Counted from the first letter of the stretch, positions 1 to 6,048 are shown. The stretch is 6,212 nt of DNA from Sedimentisphaerales bacterium (GCA_016932895.1 JAFGCA010000088.1:1-6212), one strand, 5' to 3'. The notes: a model not told the origin generated them from the letters alone. Translations and numbers: made by a program.

Positions 1-259
1 CGGCCCTGGTGAACAGCGGCGAGCCGCACGCCGGGCAAAACTCCCGCGTGATCGGGTTGCCGCTGTCGGCGATCTTGGTATACCCCTTGGGCTTTCCGGC
101 GCAGATGCTCAACCCCGCCGCCTCCACGCCCACACCCACGGTGTACGGGCCCCCCGTGGCCTTCTGACAGTCCGGGCAGTGACAATACGAGGCCGATACA
201 CCTGCGCCCCGCCATTCATACCGCACCGCCCCACACAGACACCCGCCTTTCAACGTCAT
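1..259 (-). CDS. GFA-family (CENP-V/GFA domain) zinc protein, 3' part missing
   Basis: The gene runs leftwards off the window edge, so only the first 86 residues are seen; family members are usually about 115-140 residues. It starts GGCLCGAVRYE (residues 5-15) with C7 and C9. CHCPDCQKATG follows (C26, C28, C31), then FCPACGSPLF (C75, C78). These seven cysteines in this spacing are the signature of the glutathione-dependent formaldehyde-activating enzyme (GFA/CENP-V) fold. In this family C7, C9, C75 and C78 hold a structural zinc, and C26, C28 and C31 form the second, catalytic-type zinc site. True formaldehyde-glutathione activity is shown for few members, so the substrate here is unknown. 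The ATG at 257-259 is chosen because an AGGAG ribosome site lies five bases upstream. It lies 185 bases downstream of the prepilin gene, on the same strand, and may have its own promoter. A weak candidate (TTGCAC, 16 bases, TATGGT) lies at 363-390. Confidence 0.9.
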   Translation of the reverse strand, partial: MTLKGGCLCGAVRYEWRGAGVSASYCHCPDCQKATGGPYTVGVGVEAAGLSICAGKPKGYTKIADSGNPITREFCPACGSPLFTRA

Positions 260-392
260 GGTCTCCTGCATCCTGCACCTCCATCATTGACCTGCAACAC
301 CGCCTTGATCCAAGACTCCCCGTGTGGCTTCGGGAAGAGCACTCCTGCACACGGAGTCCTCCACCATATCATAATGCGGCGTGAGTGCAACG

Positions 393-409
393 TCTCCGGC
401 CGCCGGAGA
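393..409 (-). terminator. Small GC hairpin downstream of the prepilin gene, possible terminator
   Basis: A 7-bp perfect stem (TCTCCGG/CCGGAGA) with a 3-base loop lies 36 bases past the prepilin stop codon. No T-run follows it on the minus strand, so it does not qualify as a classic intrinsic terminator. It could still mark the transcript end or protect the 3' end. It separates the prepilin from the GFA gene. Confidence 0.25.
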
Positions 410-444
410 GCGGGGCGATGGCAGGCATGCAGGGACCAGTACGG

Positions 445-906
445 TCAGAGGGAGGCGTGATCGGCAACGCCGTCATGATCACGATCATAGGCGTCGTCCG
501 CCTGAAACTGGCCGGTGTCAGGATCGAATCTCCAGCCCTGGGCGTTGATACCCGCCGGGGCGCCGCCCACACGCACGGTGTCGAGGTTGTTGAATGGGTT
601 GGTGGGCATCCGCTCGAGATAGGGGCCGTAGTCCGTTCCCACCGCCCCGTCAGCGTCGGTTTGCGTGGTCATGCGGCGCTCGAAATCGACGCCCGTTTCC
701 CCTGCGACAGCGGGCCCGGTCTCGTTGTGCTGCTGCTCGTACAATTCGATCTGCTTGCGGACGGTCTGCAGGTCCTTGCGCAAGGCCGACATCTGCGCCT
801 GCATGGTGGCCGAGCTGAACTGCGGCACCACAATCACGGCCAGGATGCCGAGCAGGACCACAACGACCATAATCTCCATGAGGGTGAAACCGTTTCTTGT
901 CTTCAT
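445..906 (-). CDS. Type II secretion / type IV pilin-like prepilin (GspG-like), with a C-terminal DxDxDGxxD loop
   Basis: A 153-residue protein with a class III signal peptide. A short charged leader ends at G6, and the mature part starts FTLMEIMVVVVLLGILAVIV with the conserved glutamate at mature position 5 (E11). This is the site for prepilin peptidase cleavage and N-methylation. The hydrophobic helix covers about residues 7-28, followed by an amphipathic helix (about 36-60). The C-terminal half has NPFNN (103-107) and GWRFDPDTGQF (124-134), typical of GspG-like pseudopilins of planctomycetes. The last 17 residues hold D141-x-D143-x-D145-G-x-x-D149, the consensus of a calcium-binding loop. 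The ATG at 904-906 has an AGGAGGAG ribosome site nine bases upstream. No other secretion or pilus gene lies nearby, so it is an orphan whose assembly machinery must be encoded elsewhere. It could be a minor pilin, a pseudopilin or a surface pilin; the sequence does not decide. Confidence 0.9.
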   Translation of the reverse strand: MKTRNGFTLMEIMVVVVLLGILAVIVVPQFSSATMQAQMSALRKDLQTVRKQIELYEQQHNETGPAVAGETGVDFERRMTTQTDADGAVGTDYGPYLERMPTNPFNNLDTVRVGGAPAGINAQGWRFDPDTGQFQADDAYDRDHDGVADHASL

Positions 907-937
907 TCCCGTTTTCTCCTCCTGCCCGAAGAACCGG

Positions 938-965
938 CGGGGCGGCCGCGTACGGGGCCGCCCCG
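938..965 (-). repeat. Strong GC-rich hairpin in the prepilin 5' leader
   Basis: A 10-bp perfect inverted repeat (arms 938-947 and 956-965, 8-base loop) made almost only of G and C. An alternative pairing with a 3-base bulge extends it outward to an ACCGG/CCGGT base. It lies about 15 bases upstream of the prepilin ribosome site and just after the proposed promoter, so it would fold at or near the 5' end of the mRNA. No T-run follows on either strand, so it is not an evident terminator. A role in mRNA stability or translation is inference. Confidence 0.6.
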
Positions 966-975
966 GTCCAATAAA

Positions 976-1003
976 AGCATATGAAACAGCAGTGGGGATG
1001 CAA
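976..1003 (-). promoter_or_regulatory. Candidate sigma70-type promoter of the prepilin gene
   Basis: On the minus strand TTGCAT (998-1003) and TATGCT (976-981) are separated by 16 bases. The -10 matches consensus at four of six positions and the -35 at three, so the call is weak. The position is sensible: between the terminator of the upstream operon and the leader hairpin, about 70 bases before the prepilin start. Confidence 0.35.
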
Positions 1004-1052
1004 AACGGTTGCTCCGCCCGCTACCGGCGACATTTCCCGAACCTGGCCGGGT

Positions 1053-1106
1053 AAAGAACGAACAGAGACGGCCACCGAATCCTTCTATCGGGATCCGGTG
1101 GCCGTC
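1053..1106 (-). terminator. Intrinsic terminator of the sigma / anti-sigma operon
   Basis: The arms 1067-1081 and 1092-1106 pair over 15 positions with one mismatch (11 outer pairs are perfect, GACGGCCACCG/CGGTGGCCGTC) around a 10-base loop. On the minus strand the stem is followed at once by a T-rich stretch, TCTGTTCGTTCTTTA. It begins 25 bases past the stop codon of the gene at 1131-2420. The T tract is interrupted, so termination may be partial. Confidence 0.75.
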
Positions 1107-1130
1107 CCACTTGAGATAGTCTTAAATGAA

Positions 1131-2420
1131 CTACTTCGCCTCTAACTCCGCCAGGCGCGACCCGCTGACGTCTTCGATGCGCAGGTCGCCGAAGATCACG
1201 CGGTAGCGGCCGTCATCAAGCTTCCATCGCAGCAGGACCTTGTCGGCGTCGGCCGACGTGACCGTGTCGCCGTAGTACATCGGCTTCTTGCCTTGGTCGC
1301 CCAACTCGCGGACGTAGGTGGCCGCATACTTGAGCTTGATGAGCATATCGTCATCCATCTCCGGTGCGGCGCCGGCGGCATCCAGCTTCTTATAGATCGC
1401 GCCCACTTCACCGACGATATCCACCGGCGTCAGCTTGGTCGGATAGGTCCCGCCGCTCAGTTCGGCAAAGTAAGCCAGGGCCTCGACCATCTGCACGCCG
1501 CGTTCCATCTGCCCGAGATCAACACGTGCCAGAGGCTTGTAGTCGCCGGGAATCTCCAGCGAAAAGGCCTCCGGGGCGATCTCGGCGTCCCACTGGAAGT
1601 CGGTGACGACGACGCGGGTCTTGCTCTCGCCGTCGGCGCCGGCGATATCCAGGGTCATTTGCACCGGCCAGCCCGTCGCGACATCCACCCACAAACGTCC
1701 GACGACGTCCTTCGGCATCTCCGATCCCGCCGAGAGCCGGCCCATCGGCCCGCTGAGGAACGCGGAGACCAGCGCAACGTCCTGCGACTCCACCCCCTCG
1801 ACCGCGATGCCGTCGATCTCGCTGCGCCCCAACTCCGTGTATGGGCCCGTGAGAAACTCATCGACGATGGCCTTCGGATCGCCGCTGTTGCGCTGCACCT
1901 CTTCGCGGAGCGCCTCGGTGAGCGCGACCTCGGTGTACAGCTTCTGTCCCGTCATCAAGGTGACAAAGAGTCCTTCGTTCACCAGGGTGAACGCCTGGTT
2001 GACCAGTTCGTCGTTAATATACGCGTCCATCCGGATCCCGCGCTCGCTCGACTGAATTGTCTCGATGCGGATGTCCAGTGATTGCCCCTGAGGCGTTTCC
2101 TCCGTTGCCTGGAGCGTATACGTCACCGCCCTGACCGCAGCCACCTGCTGGAGAACCTGGGCCCAGCTCACACCGCCGGTCCCTCTGAATGCCTGGAATC
2201 CTACGACCACACCGATAAAAACCACCGCCGCAACGGCCAACTTGCTCATCCTGTTCATGACCAATCTCCTGACTACGAATTCACGCTTCGTTTTCCTCGT
2301 TTCGAAAGGTTGGTCACCGAGAGCTTTGTCGATTCGGGCCATGACGCGGGGCGCCATCGTTTCGTCGCTACCGATCGTGCGGCCTAAATCTTGCAGTCTG
2401 TTTTCCATTTTATCGCTCAT
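1131..2420 (-). CDS. Single-pass membrane protein with LolA/RseB-like outer domain, probable anti-sigma factor
   Basis: A 429-residue protein encoded three bases after the ECF sigma gene, so the two are very likely co-translated; its ribosome site (GGGGAGG, eight bases before the ATG at 2418-2420) lies inside the sigma gene. Residues 1-58 are charged and would be cytoplasmic. Residues 59-78 (SKLAVAAVVFIGVVVGFQAF) form the only clear membrane helix. Residues about 85-295 look like a LolA/RseB-type beta domain: GRLWVDVATGWPVQM (241-255) and VVTDFQWDAEIAPEAFSLEIP (about 271-291) match the usual pattern in which a fitted polarity or lipid-handling barrel ends. The tail (about 305-429) contains LSGGTYPTKL and VLLRWKLDDGRYRVIFGDL, blocks I recall at the ends of similar planctomycete proteins. 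The whole protein has no cysteine and no histidine, so it is not a zinc (ZAS-type) anti-sigma factor. Role inferred from the operon: hold the sigma factor until an envelope signal is sensed. The fold of the outer domain is moderately sure, anti-sigma function less so. Confidence 0.75.
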   Translation of the reverse strand: MSDKMENRLQDLGRTIGSDETMAPRVMARIDKALGDQPFETRKTKREFVVRRLVMNRMSKLAVAAVVFIGVVVGFQAFRGTGGVSWAQVLQQVAAVRAVTYTLQATEETPQGQSLDIRIETIQSSERGIRMDAYINDELVNQAFTLVNEGLFVTLMTGQKLYTEVALTEALREEVQRNSGDPKAIVDEFLTGPYTELGRSEIDGIAVEGVESQDVALVSAFLSGPMGRLSAGSEMPKDVVGRLWVDVATGWPVQMTLDIAGADGESKTRVVVTDFQWDAEIAPEAFSLEIPGDYKPLARVDLGQMERGVQMVEALAYFAELSGGTYPTKLTPVDIVGEVGAIYKKLDAAGAAPEMDDDMLIKLKYAATYVRELGDQGKKPMYYGDTVTSADADKVLLRWKLDDGRYRVIFGDLRIEDVSGSRLAELEAK

Positions 2421-2423
2421 AGC

Positions 2424-2984
2424 TCAAGCCTCCCCGAGCAGCACACGCAAACGCCTGTGCGCCCTGGACAACTGTTTCGTAACCGTCCCGACGCCGCGCC
2501 CGGCAATGTCGGCGATCTCCTTGACGCTGTAGCCGCCGAAATATCGAAGCGTCACGACCTGCCTTTCCGATTCGCGAAGTCCGAGAACCGCTGCCAGCAG
2601 CAGTTCCTTGTCTTCGTCCAGCAGACCGGCCGGTCGTGCCGCCGCGATGTCATCATCGGGCAAAGGCGCCTCGCGCTGTCTGTGTACCATGTCCAGCGCA
2701 CACCGGCGAGCGATCTTCAGGAGCCACGGCCCGAACGCTCCGGCCCGCCGCAAACTGCCCAGTTTCTCGTAGGCCTTGACGAAGGCATCCTGGGCGGCGT
2801 CCTGAGCCAGATGAGTATCTCGCAGCACGGACATCGCCGCGGCCCGGACCGATTGCTCGTAGCGCCGAACCAGAATGGCAAATGCCTTCCGGTCGCCGCC
2901 CAGCACGGCATGAACCAGCTCACCGTCGGACTGGAGCACCGCGAGACTCCTAACAGAACACGTTTTCAAGGCCAAAACCGGCAT
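2424..2984 (-). CDS. ECF-type RNA polymerase sigma factor (sigma-70 family, regions 2 and 4 only)
   Basis: A 186-residue cytoplasmic sigma factor of normal ECF length. Region 2 spans about residues 34-104: FAILVRRYEQSVRAAA, then the DAAQDAFVKAYEKL core-binding helix (62-75) and GPWLLKIARRCALDMVHRQR (85-104), which recognises and melts the -10. A short acidic linker (109-127) follows. Region 4 spans about 128-183, with LRYFGGYSVKEIADIAGRGVG as helix-turn-helix and TVTKQLSRAHRRLRVLL as recognition helix. The ATG at 2982-2984 is chosen for its AAAGGAG ribosome site five bases upstream. The reading frame stays open far upstream (to 5018), but that extension is antisense to another gene and has no sigma-like content. 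It is the first gene of an operon with the membrane protein at 1131-2420 and is divergent from the ceramidase-like gene. The exact ECF group cannot be fixed by eye. Confidence 0.95.
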   Translation of the reverse strand: MPVLALKTCSVRSLAVLQSDGELVHAVLGGDRKAFAILVRRYEQSVRAAAMSVLRDTHLAQDAAQDAFVKAYEKLGSLRRAGAFGPWLLKIARRCALDMVHRQREAPLPDDDIAAARPAGLLDEDKELLLAAVLGLRESERQVVTLRYFGGYSVKEIADIAGRGVGTVTKQLSRAHRRLRVLLGEA

Positions 2985-3036
2985 TTCTGCTCCTTTGTTC
3001 GGGACACAACCATTCAAAACGAACAATCCAAACAAC

Positions 3037-3048
3037 AGAAGCGCTTCT
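3037..3048. promoter_or_regulatory. Perfect 12-bp palindrome in the sigma gene leader
   Basis: AGAAGCGCTTCT is a perfect palindrome without spacer, 53 bases upstream of the sigma start codon and directly next to the weak TATGGT -10 candidate at 3049-3054. Its place would suit an operator bound by a dimeric regulator, but one 12-base palindrome without a second copy is weak evidence. Confidence 0.3.
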
Positions 3049-3168
3049 ACCATATAGACATGTCCGCCCTGAAAATGCGACCGGAATCGAAAAAGACTTC
3101 GCCGATCAGCGTCCCGACACGCCGGGCGGCCTTGTCGGCATTTTCCTGTCGGGCAAGATCGCTGGCAA

Positions 3169-3303
3169 CGCATTTCATAAATCATGCGACTATAGATTGC
3201 TTCGCTTCGCTCGCAATGACAGGGACAACCCGTATGTGTCATTGCGAGGAGCGCAGCGACGAAGCAATCTCCTCCCGCATAGTCGCCGAACGTGCGAAAT
3301 GCG
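3169..3303. repeat. 135-base nested palindromic element, dispersed-repeat type
   Basis: Three matching blocks are arranged in mirror order around a central loop. Outer arms: CGCATTTC (3169-3176) with GAAATGCG (3296-3303). Middle arms: GCGACTAT (3186-3193) with ATAGTCGC (3279-3286); outer and middle arms are 9 bases apart on both sides. Inner arms: AGATTGCTTCG (3194-3204) with CGAAGCAATCT (3260-3270), and CGCAATGACA (3212-3221) with TGTCATTGCG (3237-3246), around a 15-base loop. The right inner arm (3237-3270) carries 13 extra bases relative to the left (3247-3259 versus 7 bases). Translated, the core gives CHCEERSDEAIS and SLRGAQRRSNL, which I remember as frequent spurious peptides in environmental genomes. 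This suggests a non-coding, MITE- or REP-like repeat. It has no transposase. Confidence 0.85.
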
Positions 3304-3461
3304 GTACTGGTGCCATCAAGCTCCTCGGCGCACGCGGCTCTTTTTCCTGCAACAGAGGCCGATCCATGGTAAGATTCGTGCGATGCCGTCGGTGCGGCCG
3401 CGAGCGAGTGCGATTCCCGCACGCTGGCCAACGACACGTGAGATACTGCTGGGAGAAAGTC

Positions 3462-4853
3462 ATGAAAAGACAGGTTCCGTTGCTTATCGTCGCTTTGCTG
3501 CACACCCAGGCCCTCGCGCCGGTGGCCCGGGCGGCCCTCACGGCCGGCTGTGCCCGGGTGAATATCACGCCCCCGGTGGGCGTCTGGCTCTCGGGCTACG
3601 GGGCACGTAACAAGCCGAGCGACGATATCGAGGACGAGCTGTTCGCCAAGGCCCTGGTCCTCTGCGACGGGACCGAGACCGTCGCCCTGATCGCGACGGA
3701 CCTGCTCTGGGTCCCCATCGCGCGGACCAACGAAATCCGGGGGATCGTCGAAGCGAAAACGGGGATTCCCGCGCGGAACGTTCTGGTGTGCGCCTCGCAC
3801 ACGCATTTCGGCCCGAAGATCTACAGCGAAACCGCCCTGGGGCCGGAGGTCTCGGACAACAGCGTCGATGAATCGTACGTGCGGACCCTGGTCAAGAAGA
3901 TCGCGAACTCTGTGTTCCTCGCCCACCGGAACATGCAGGAGGTCCGGATCGGCGCCGCCTGCGGCGCGGTCCCGGAGATCGTCTACCACCGCCGGCCCAA
4001 ACGCGCCGACGGTTCCGTGACCATGGCGTTTCACCTGCCGCCCGAGATCGTCGCGACGCGAAAGATTGTGCGCAGCAGCGACGGGGCGGTCAGCGCGGCG
4101 TTCACCTATCCTGCCGACCAGCCGCAACTGACGTTCGGGCCCATCGACCCGGCGGTCTGGGTGCTGCGGATTGAGACGCCGGACGGCGGCCTGCTCGCCT
4201 CCGTCGTGAACTTCGCCTGCCACGCCGTCAGCGGCAGCACGTACCCGGACTGGTTCTACTCTATCTCGGCCGATTATCCCGGCGAGATGATGCGCGTGGT
4301 GGAGAAGGTCGAAGGCGGCATCTGTATGTTTACCTCCGGCACGGCCGGCGACATCGTCCCCCTCAAGCGGGGCAGAGAGCCGCGCTTCTGGATCGGCCGG
4401 GCGCTGGCCGGGGAGGTCGTCAAGAAACTCCAATTCGTTCCCACCTCCGATGAGGTCACACTGCTGGGCCGCAAGACGGACGTCGAGCTTCCGCTCAAAG
4501 AAGACCTTCCCACCGACGCCATCCTGAATGCCGGCGCGGACGCAAAGTCCCTGACCGCCGAAATCCAGGTCCTGAAAATCGGGGACGTCTATGTTCTCGG
4601 GCTGCCGGGCGAGGTCCTGGTGGAAGTGGGCCTGGAGATTAAGAAGAGGGCGCCGGTGGAGAAGCTCGTGATTATCGCGCTGGCCAACGACAGCATCGGC
4701 TACGTCTGCCACCGCCAGGCCTACGAGGAAGGCGGCTACGAGTCCGGGCCGGGAGCCAACCTCGCCCCCGGCGCCGCCGAGACCATGATCGACCACGCCC
4801 TGCAGCTCATCGAGCAAACGAAAGAAACAACCGCCCGGGCCGCAAGCCTCTGA
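3462..4853 (+). CDS. Secreted neutral/alkaline ceramidase-family hydrolase
   Basis: A 463-residue protein with a signal peptide (about 1-24, cut after VARA), so it acts in the periplasm or outside. The first mature block, AGCARVNITPPVGVWLSGYG (28-47), is the standard opening of the neutral/alkaline non-lysosomal ceramidase N-terminal domain. Zinc-site motifs follow: ASHTHFGP (H113, H115), NFACHAV (H254), SADYPGEM (269-276), TSGTAGDIVP (291-300) and LPGEV (E384). The end has IGYVCHRQAYEEGGYE and APGAAETMIDHAL, also typical. Bacterial ceramidases use two histidines, a glutamate and a tyrosine on zinc; H113 or H115, H254, E384 and a tyrosine around 414-427 are the likely equivalents. It is shorter than true neutral ceramidases (about 650 residues) because the C-terminal domain is missing, so amide hydrolysis is plausible but a ceramide substrate is unproven. 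The ATG at 3462 has GGAG six bases upstream and places the signal peptide at the N terminus. The open frame begins far upstream (2391), but that part is antisense to the sigma gene plus repeat DNA. Confidence 0.9.
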   Translation: MKRQVPLLIVALLHTQALAPVARAALTAGCARVNITPPVGVWLSGYGARNKPSDDIEDELFAKALVLCDGTETVALIATDLLWVPIARTNEIRGIVEAKTGIPARNVLVCASHTHFGPKIYSETALGPEVSDNSVDESYVRTLVKKIANSVFLAHRNMQEVRIGAACGAVPEIVYHRRPKRADGSVTMAFHLPPEIVATRKIVRSSDGAVSAAFTYPADQPQLTFGPIDPAVWVLRIETPDGGLLASVVNFACHAVSGSTYPDWFYSISADYPGEMMRVVEKVEGGICMFTSGTAGDIVPLKRGREPRFWIGRALAGEVVKKLQFVPTSDEVTLLGRKTDVELPLKEDLPTDAILNAGADAKSLTAEIQVLKIGDVYVLGLPGEVLVEVGLEIKKRAPVEKLVIIALANDSIGYVCHRQAYEEGGYESGPGANLAPGAAETMIDHALQLIEQTKETTARAASL

Positions 4854-4874
4854 TTCGGTGCTCCCTGTTGTGTC

Positions 4875-4922
4875 GTGCCCAACGGCGCCGGGCGCAAACG
4901 CCAAGTGCGTAAAGAGTTTTTT
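4875..4922 (+). terminator. Weak terminator-like stretch after the ceramidase-family gene
   Basis: A 6-bp stem with one G-T pair (GTGCCC 4875-4880, GGGCGC 4890-4895, 9-base loop) is followed, 21 bases later, by a run of six T (4917-4922). The distance from stem to T-run is too long for a classic intrinsic terminator. A small ACAC-TTAT-GTGT hairpin lies just beyond it. The rest of the gap to the next gene's promoter shows nothing else. Confidence 0.25.
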
Positions 4923-5011
4923 CAATACACTTATGTGTCTTTGGGGGGCCGTTCTCGACCGATATTCCTGGCATCTCCCTGTCGCGACCTGGAGATTTGC
5001 ACCACCTGGCC

Positions 5012-5040
5012 TTGACACGCGAGGCCAATTTGGATAAAAT
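5012..5040 (+). promoter_or_regulatory. Near-consensus sigma70 promoter of the PEP-CTERM protein gene
   Basis: TTGACA (5012-5017) matches the -35 consensus exactly; TAAAAT (5035-5040) matches the -10 at five of six positions; the spacer is 17 bases. Transcription would start near 5047, leaving a leader of about 70 bases. A GAGGCC/GGCCTC inverted pair (5021-5026 and 5052-5057) brackets the -10 and could be an operator, though 6-bp arms are short. The promoter also shows that an upstream in-frame ATG at 4997 cannot be the start. Confidence 0.75.
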
Positions 5041-5116
5041 ACGTACTTCCAGGCCTCTTGGTGGAGAGTGGCTTGGGATTCGAACTACTCTATTCTATTG
5101 GCAGGAGGAGATGAAC

Positions 5117-6022
5117 ATGCAGATTCGGCGTACGACCTTCTTGGTGATTGTGGCCGCGGTGTCTCTGGCATTTGCCGTCGGCTCGGTGTCGGCAGGCACG
5201 ACCTACGGGCTGAAGTCGCTGGCTCCCGGTGACAGCATTCCCTCCGGAGCGCCGACCCACCTGTTCCGATTTGACGACAACACGCCCGGGTCCGTGTCTG
5301 ATATTGGAGCCGTGACGCTCAACGGCCAGGATATCGATGCGGACGCCCTGGCGTGGTCGGCCACCCACGGTTTGCTGGCGTACCAGTTGGGCGGTGCCGC
5401 GGCTCCCACGTCGTCGCTGCTCTCGATCAACAGCACGAACGGCGTGGCTACCCCGATCGGAAATCCTCTGGTTGCACGGGACATTCGCGGCGCGGTCTTC
5501 GCTGCCACGGGCGATCTCTGGGTCGCCGATGCCGCCCAGGATCAGTTGCTCAAGATTGACCCCGTCACCGGCAATATCGTAACCACTGTGAATCTCACAA
5601 TACCGGGTGCGGCGTTTGATCTCTCTACCGTGACGGACATTGCCGAACGCAGTAACGGCTCTTTCTACCTCACCAGCCTGTTCGATGTGTACACCGTGGA
5701 TGTCACGACCGGAGTTCTGTCTCTGGCGTATGCACTGCCCTCGACCCTCGATAACGCCCTGGCCGGTGCGTCGTTCTCGCCGGACGGACCGGACGATATC
5801 CTCTTCGGCTACGAGATCAACGGCACCGATGACATCTATCGCTATGATGTGGACGGCGGTTTTGCCCGAACTACGTTCCAAACGAATATCATCCCTGCGT
5901 ACAATTCCGGTCGCGGCGACCTTGCCACGATGACGCCTGCGGTCCCGGCACCGGGCGCCGCGCTACTGGGCAGTCTGGGCGCCGCTTTGGTCGGCTATCT
6001 CCGCCGGCGCAAGACCCTGTAA
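5117..6022 (+). CDS. PEP-CTERM (VPAPGA-type) surface protein with beta-propeller-like repeats
   Basis: A 301-residue secreted protein. Residues 1-26 are a signal peptide (MQIRR, hydrophobic core, cut after VSA). The middle (about 45-270) has repeats of the NHL/YVTN propeller style, such as GDLWVADAAQDQLLKIDPVTG (132-152), GSFYLTSLFDVYTVDVTTG (181-199) and DDILFGYEINGTDDIYRYDVDGG (226-248). The C-terminus is a sorting tail: VPAPGA (276-281), a short hydrophobic helix, and RRRKTL. In planctomycetes this VPAPGA form of PEP-CTERM is taken to be cut and handled by an exosortase; no exosortase gene is in the window. The ATG at 5117 is chosen because AGGAGG lies eight bases before it; the in-frame ATG at 5111 is only two bases from the same site. 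It has its own promoter and terminator, so it is a single-gene unit. The biological role is unknown; a cell-surface or matrix protein is the likely class. Confidence 0.88.
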   Translation: MQIRRTTFLVIVAAVSLAFAVGSVSAGTTYGLKSLAPGDSIPSGAPTHLFRFDDNTPGSVSDIGAVTLNGQDIDADALAWSATHGLLAYQLGGAAAPTSSLLSINSTNGVATPIGNPLVARDIRGAVFAATGDLWVADAAQDQLLKIDPVTGNIVTTVNLTIPGAAFDLSTVTDIAERSNGSFYLTSLFDVYTVDVTTGVLSLAYALPSTLDNALAGASFSPDGPDDILFGYEINGTDDIYRYDVDGGFARTTFQTNIIPAYNSGRGDLATMTPAVPAPGAALLGSLGAALVGYLRRRKTL

Positions 6023-6048
6023 ACGATCTCGACGAGTATTACCTTCTC

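Larger units (their letters stand above)
2985..3461. other. Divergent intergenic region with no gene
   Basis: These 477 bases separate the leftward sigma operon from the rightward ceramidase-like gene. Open frames cross it on both strands but show no family motif and no supported start. It holds a 12-bp palindrome near the sigma gene (3037-3048) and the nested palindromic element at 3169-3303. Promoters for both directions must lie here. Only weak candidates are seen: for the sigma gene TTTTCA, 15 bases, TATGGT (3049-3075, minus strand); for the ceramidase-like gene a TAAGAT at about 3370-3375 without a good -35. Confidence 0.7.

Noticed and set aside
363..390. Possible promoter of the GFA gene on the minus strand (TTGCAC, 16 bases, TATGGT)
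   Set aside because: Only three and four consensus matches and nearly 100 bases from the start codon; too weak to list as a feature.
385..984. Rightward open frame across the prepilin region
   Set aside because: It is antisense to the prepilin, whose signal peptide and pilin motifs are unambiguous.
1293..2081. Rightward 262-codon open frame inside the membrane regulator gene
   Set aside because: It is a GC-driven antisense frame without motif or ribosome site.
2985..3053. Alternative sigma start at 3053 adding 23 residues, MVEALLLFGLFVLNGC and seven more, which looks like a lipoprotein signal
   Set aside because: A lipid-anchored sigma factor would be unprecedented, the ribosome site is weaker and more distant (AGGGCGG, ten bases), and the codons overlap a palindrome in the leader. 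Comparison with homologues would settle it.
3186..3286. Possible CRISPR repeat pair or tRNA-like cloverleaf in the palindromic region
   Set aside because: There are only mirrored arms, no regular direct repeats with spacers, and no anticodon arm or CCA-type acceptor stem.
2391..3461. Upstream extension of the rightward frame that ends at 4853 (open from 2391)
   Set aside because: It is antisense to the sigma factor and then crosses the palindromic repeat; it has no family motif, and the signal peptide and ribosome site place the true start at 3462.
4929..4940. ACAC-TTAT-GTGT mini-hairpin after the ceramidase-family gene
   Set aside because: Four base pairs only and no T-run; not a credible terminator by itself.
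2985..5018. Long leftward open frame joined to the sigma factor
   Set aside because: It is the mirror of the ceramidase-family gene in GC-rich DNA, with no recognisable domain; the sigma factor starts at 2984 with a good ribosome site.
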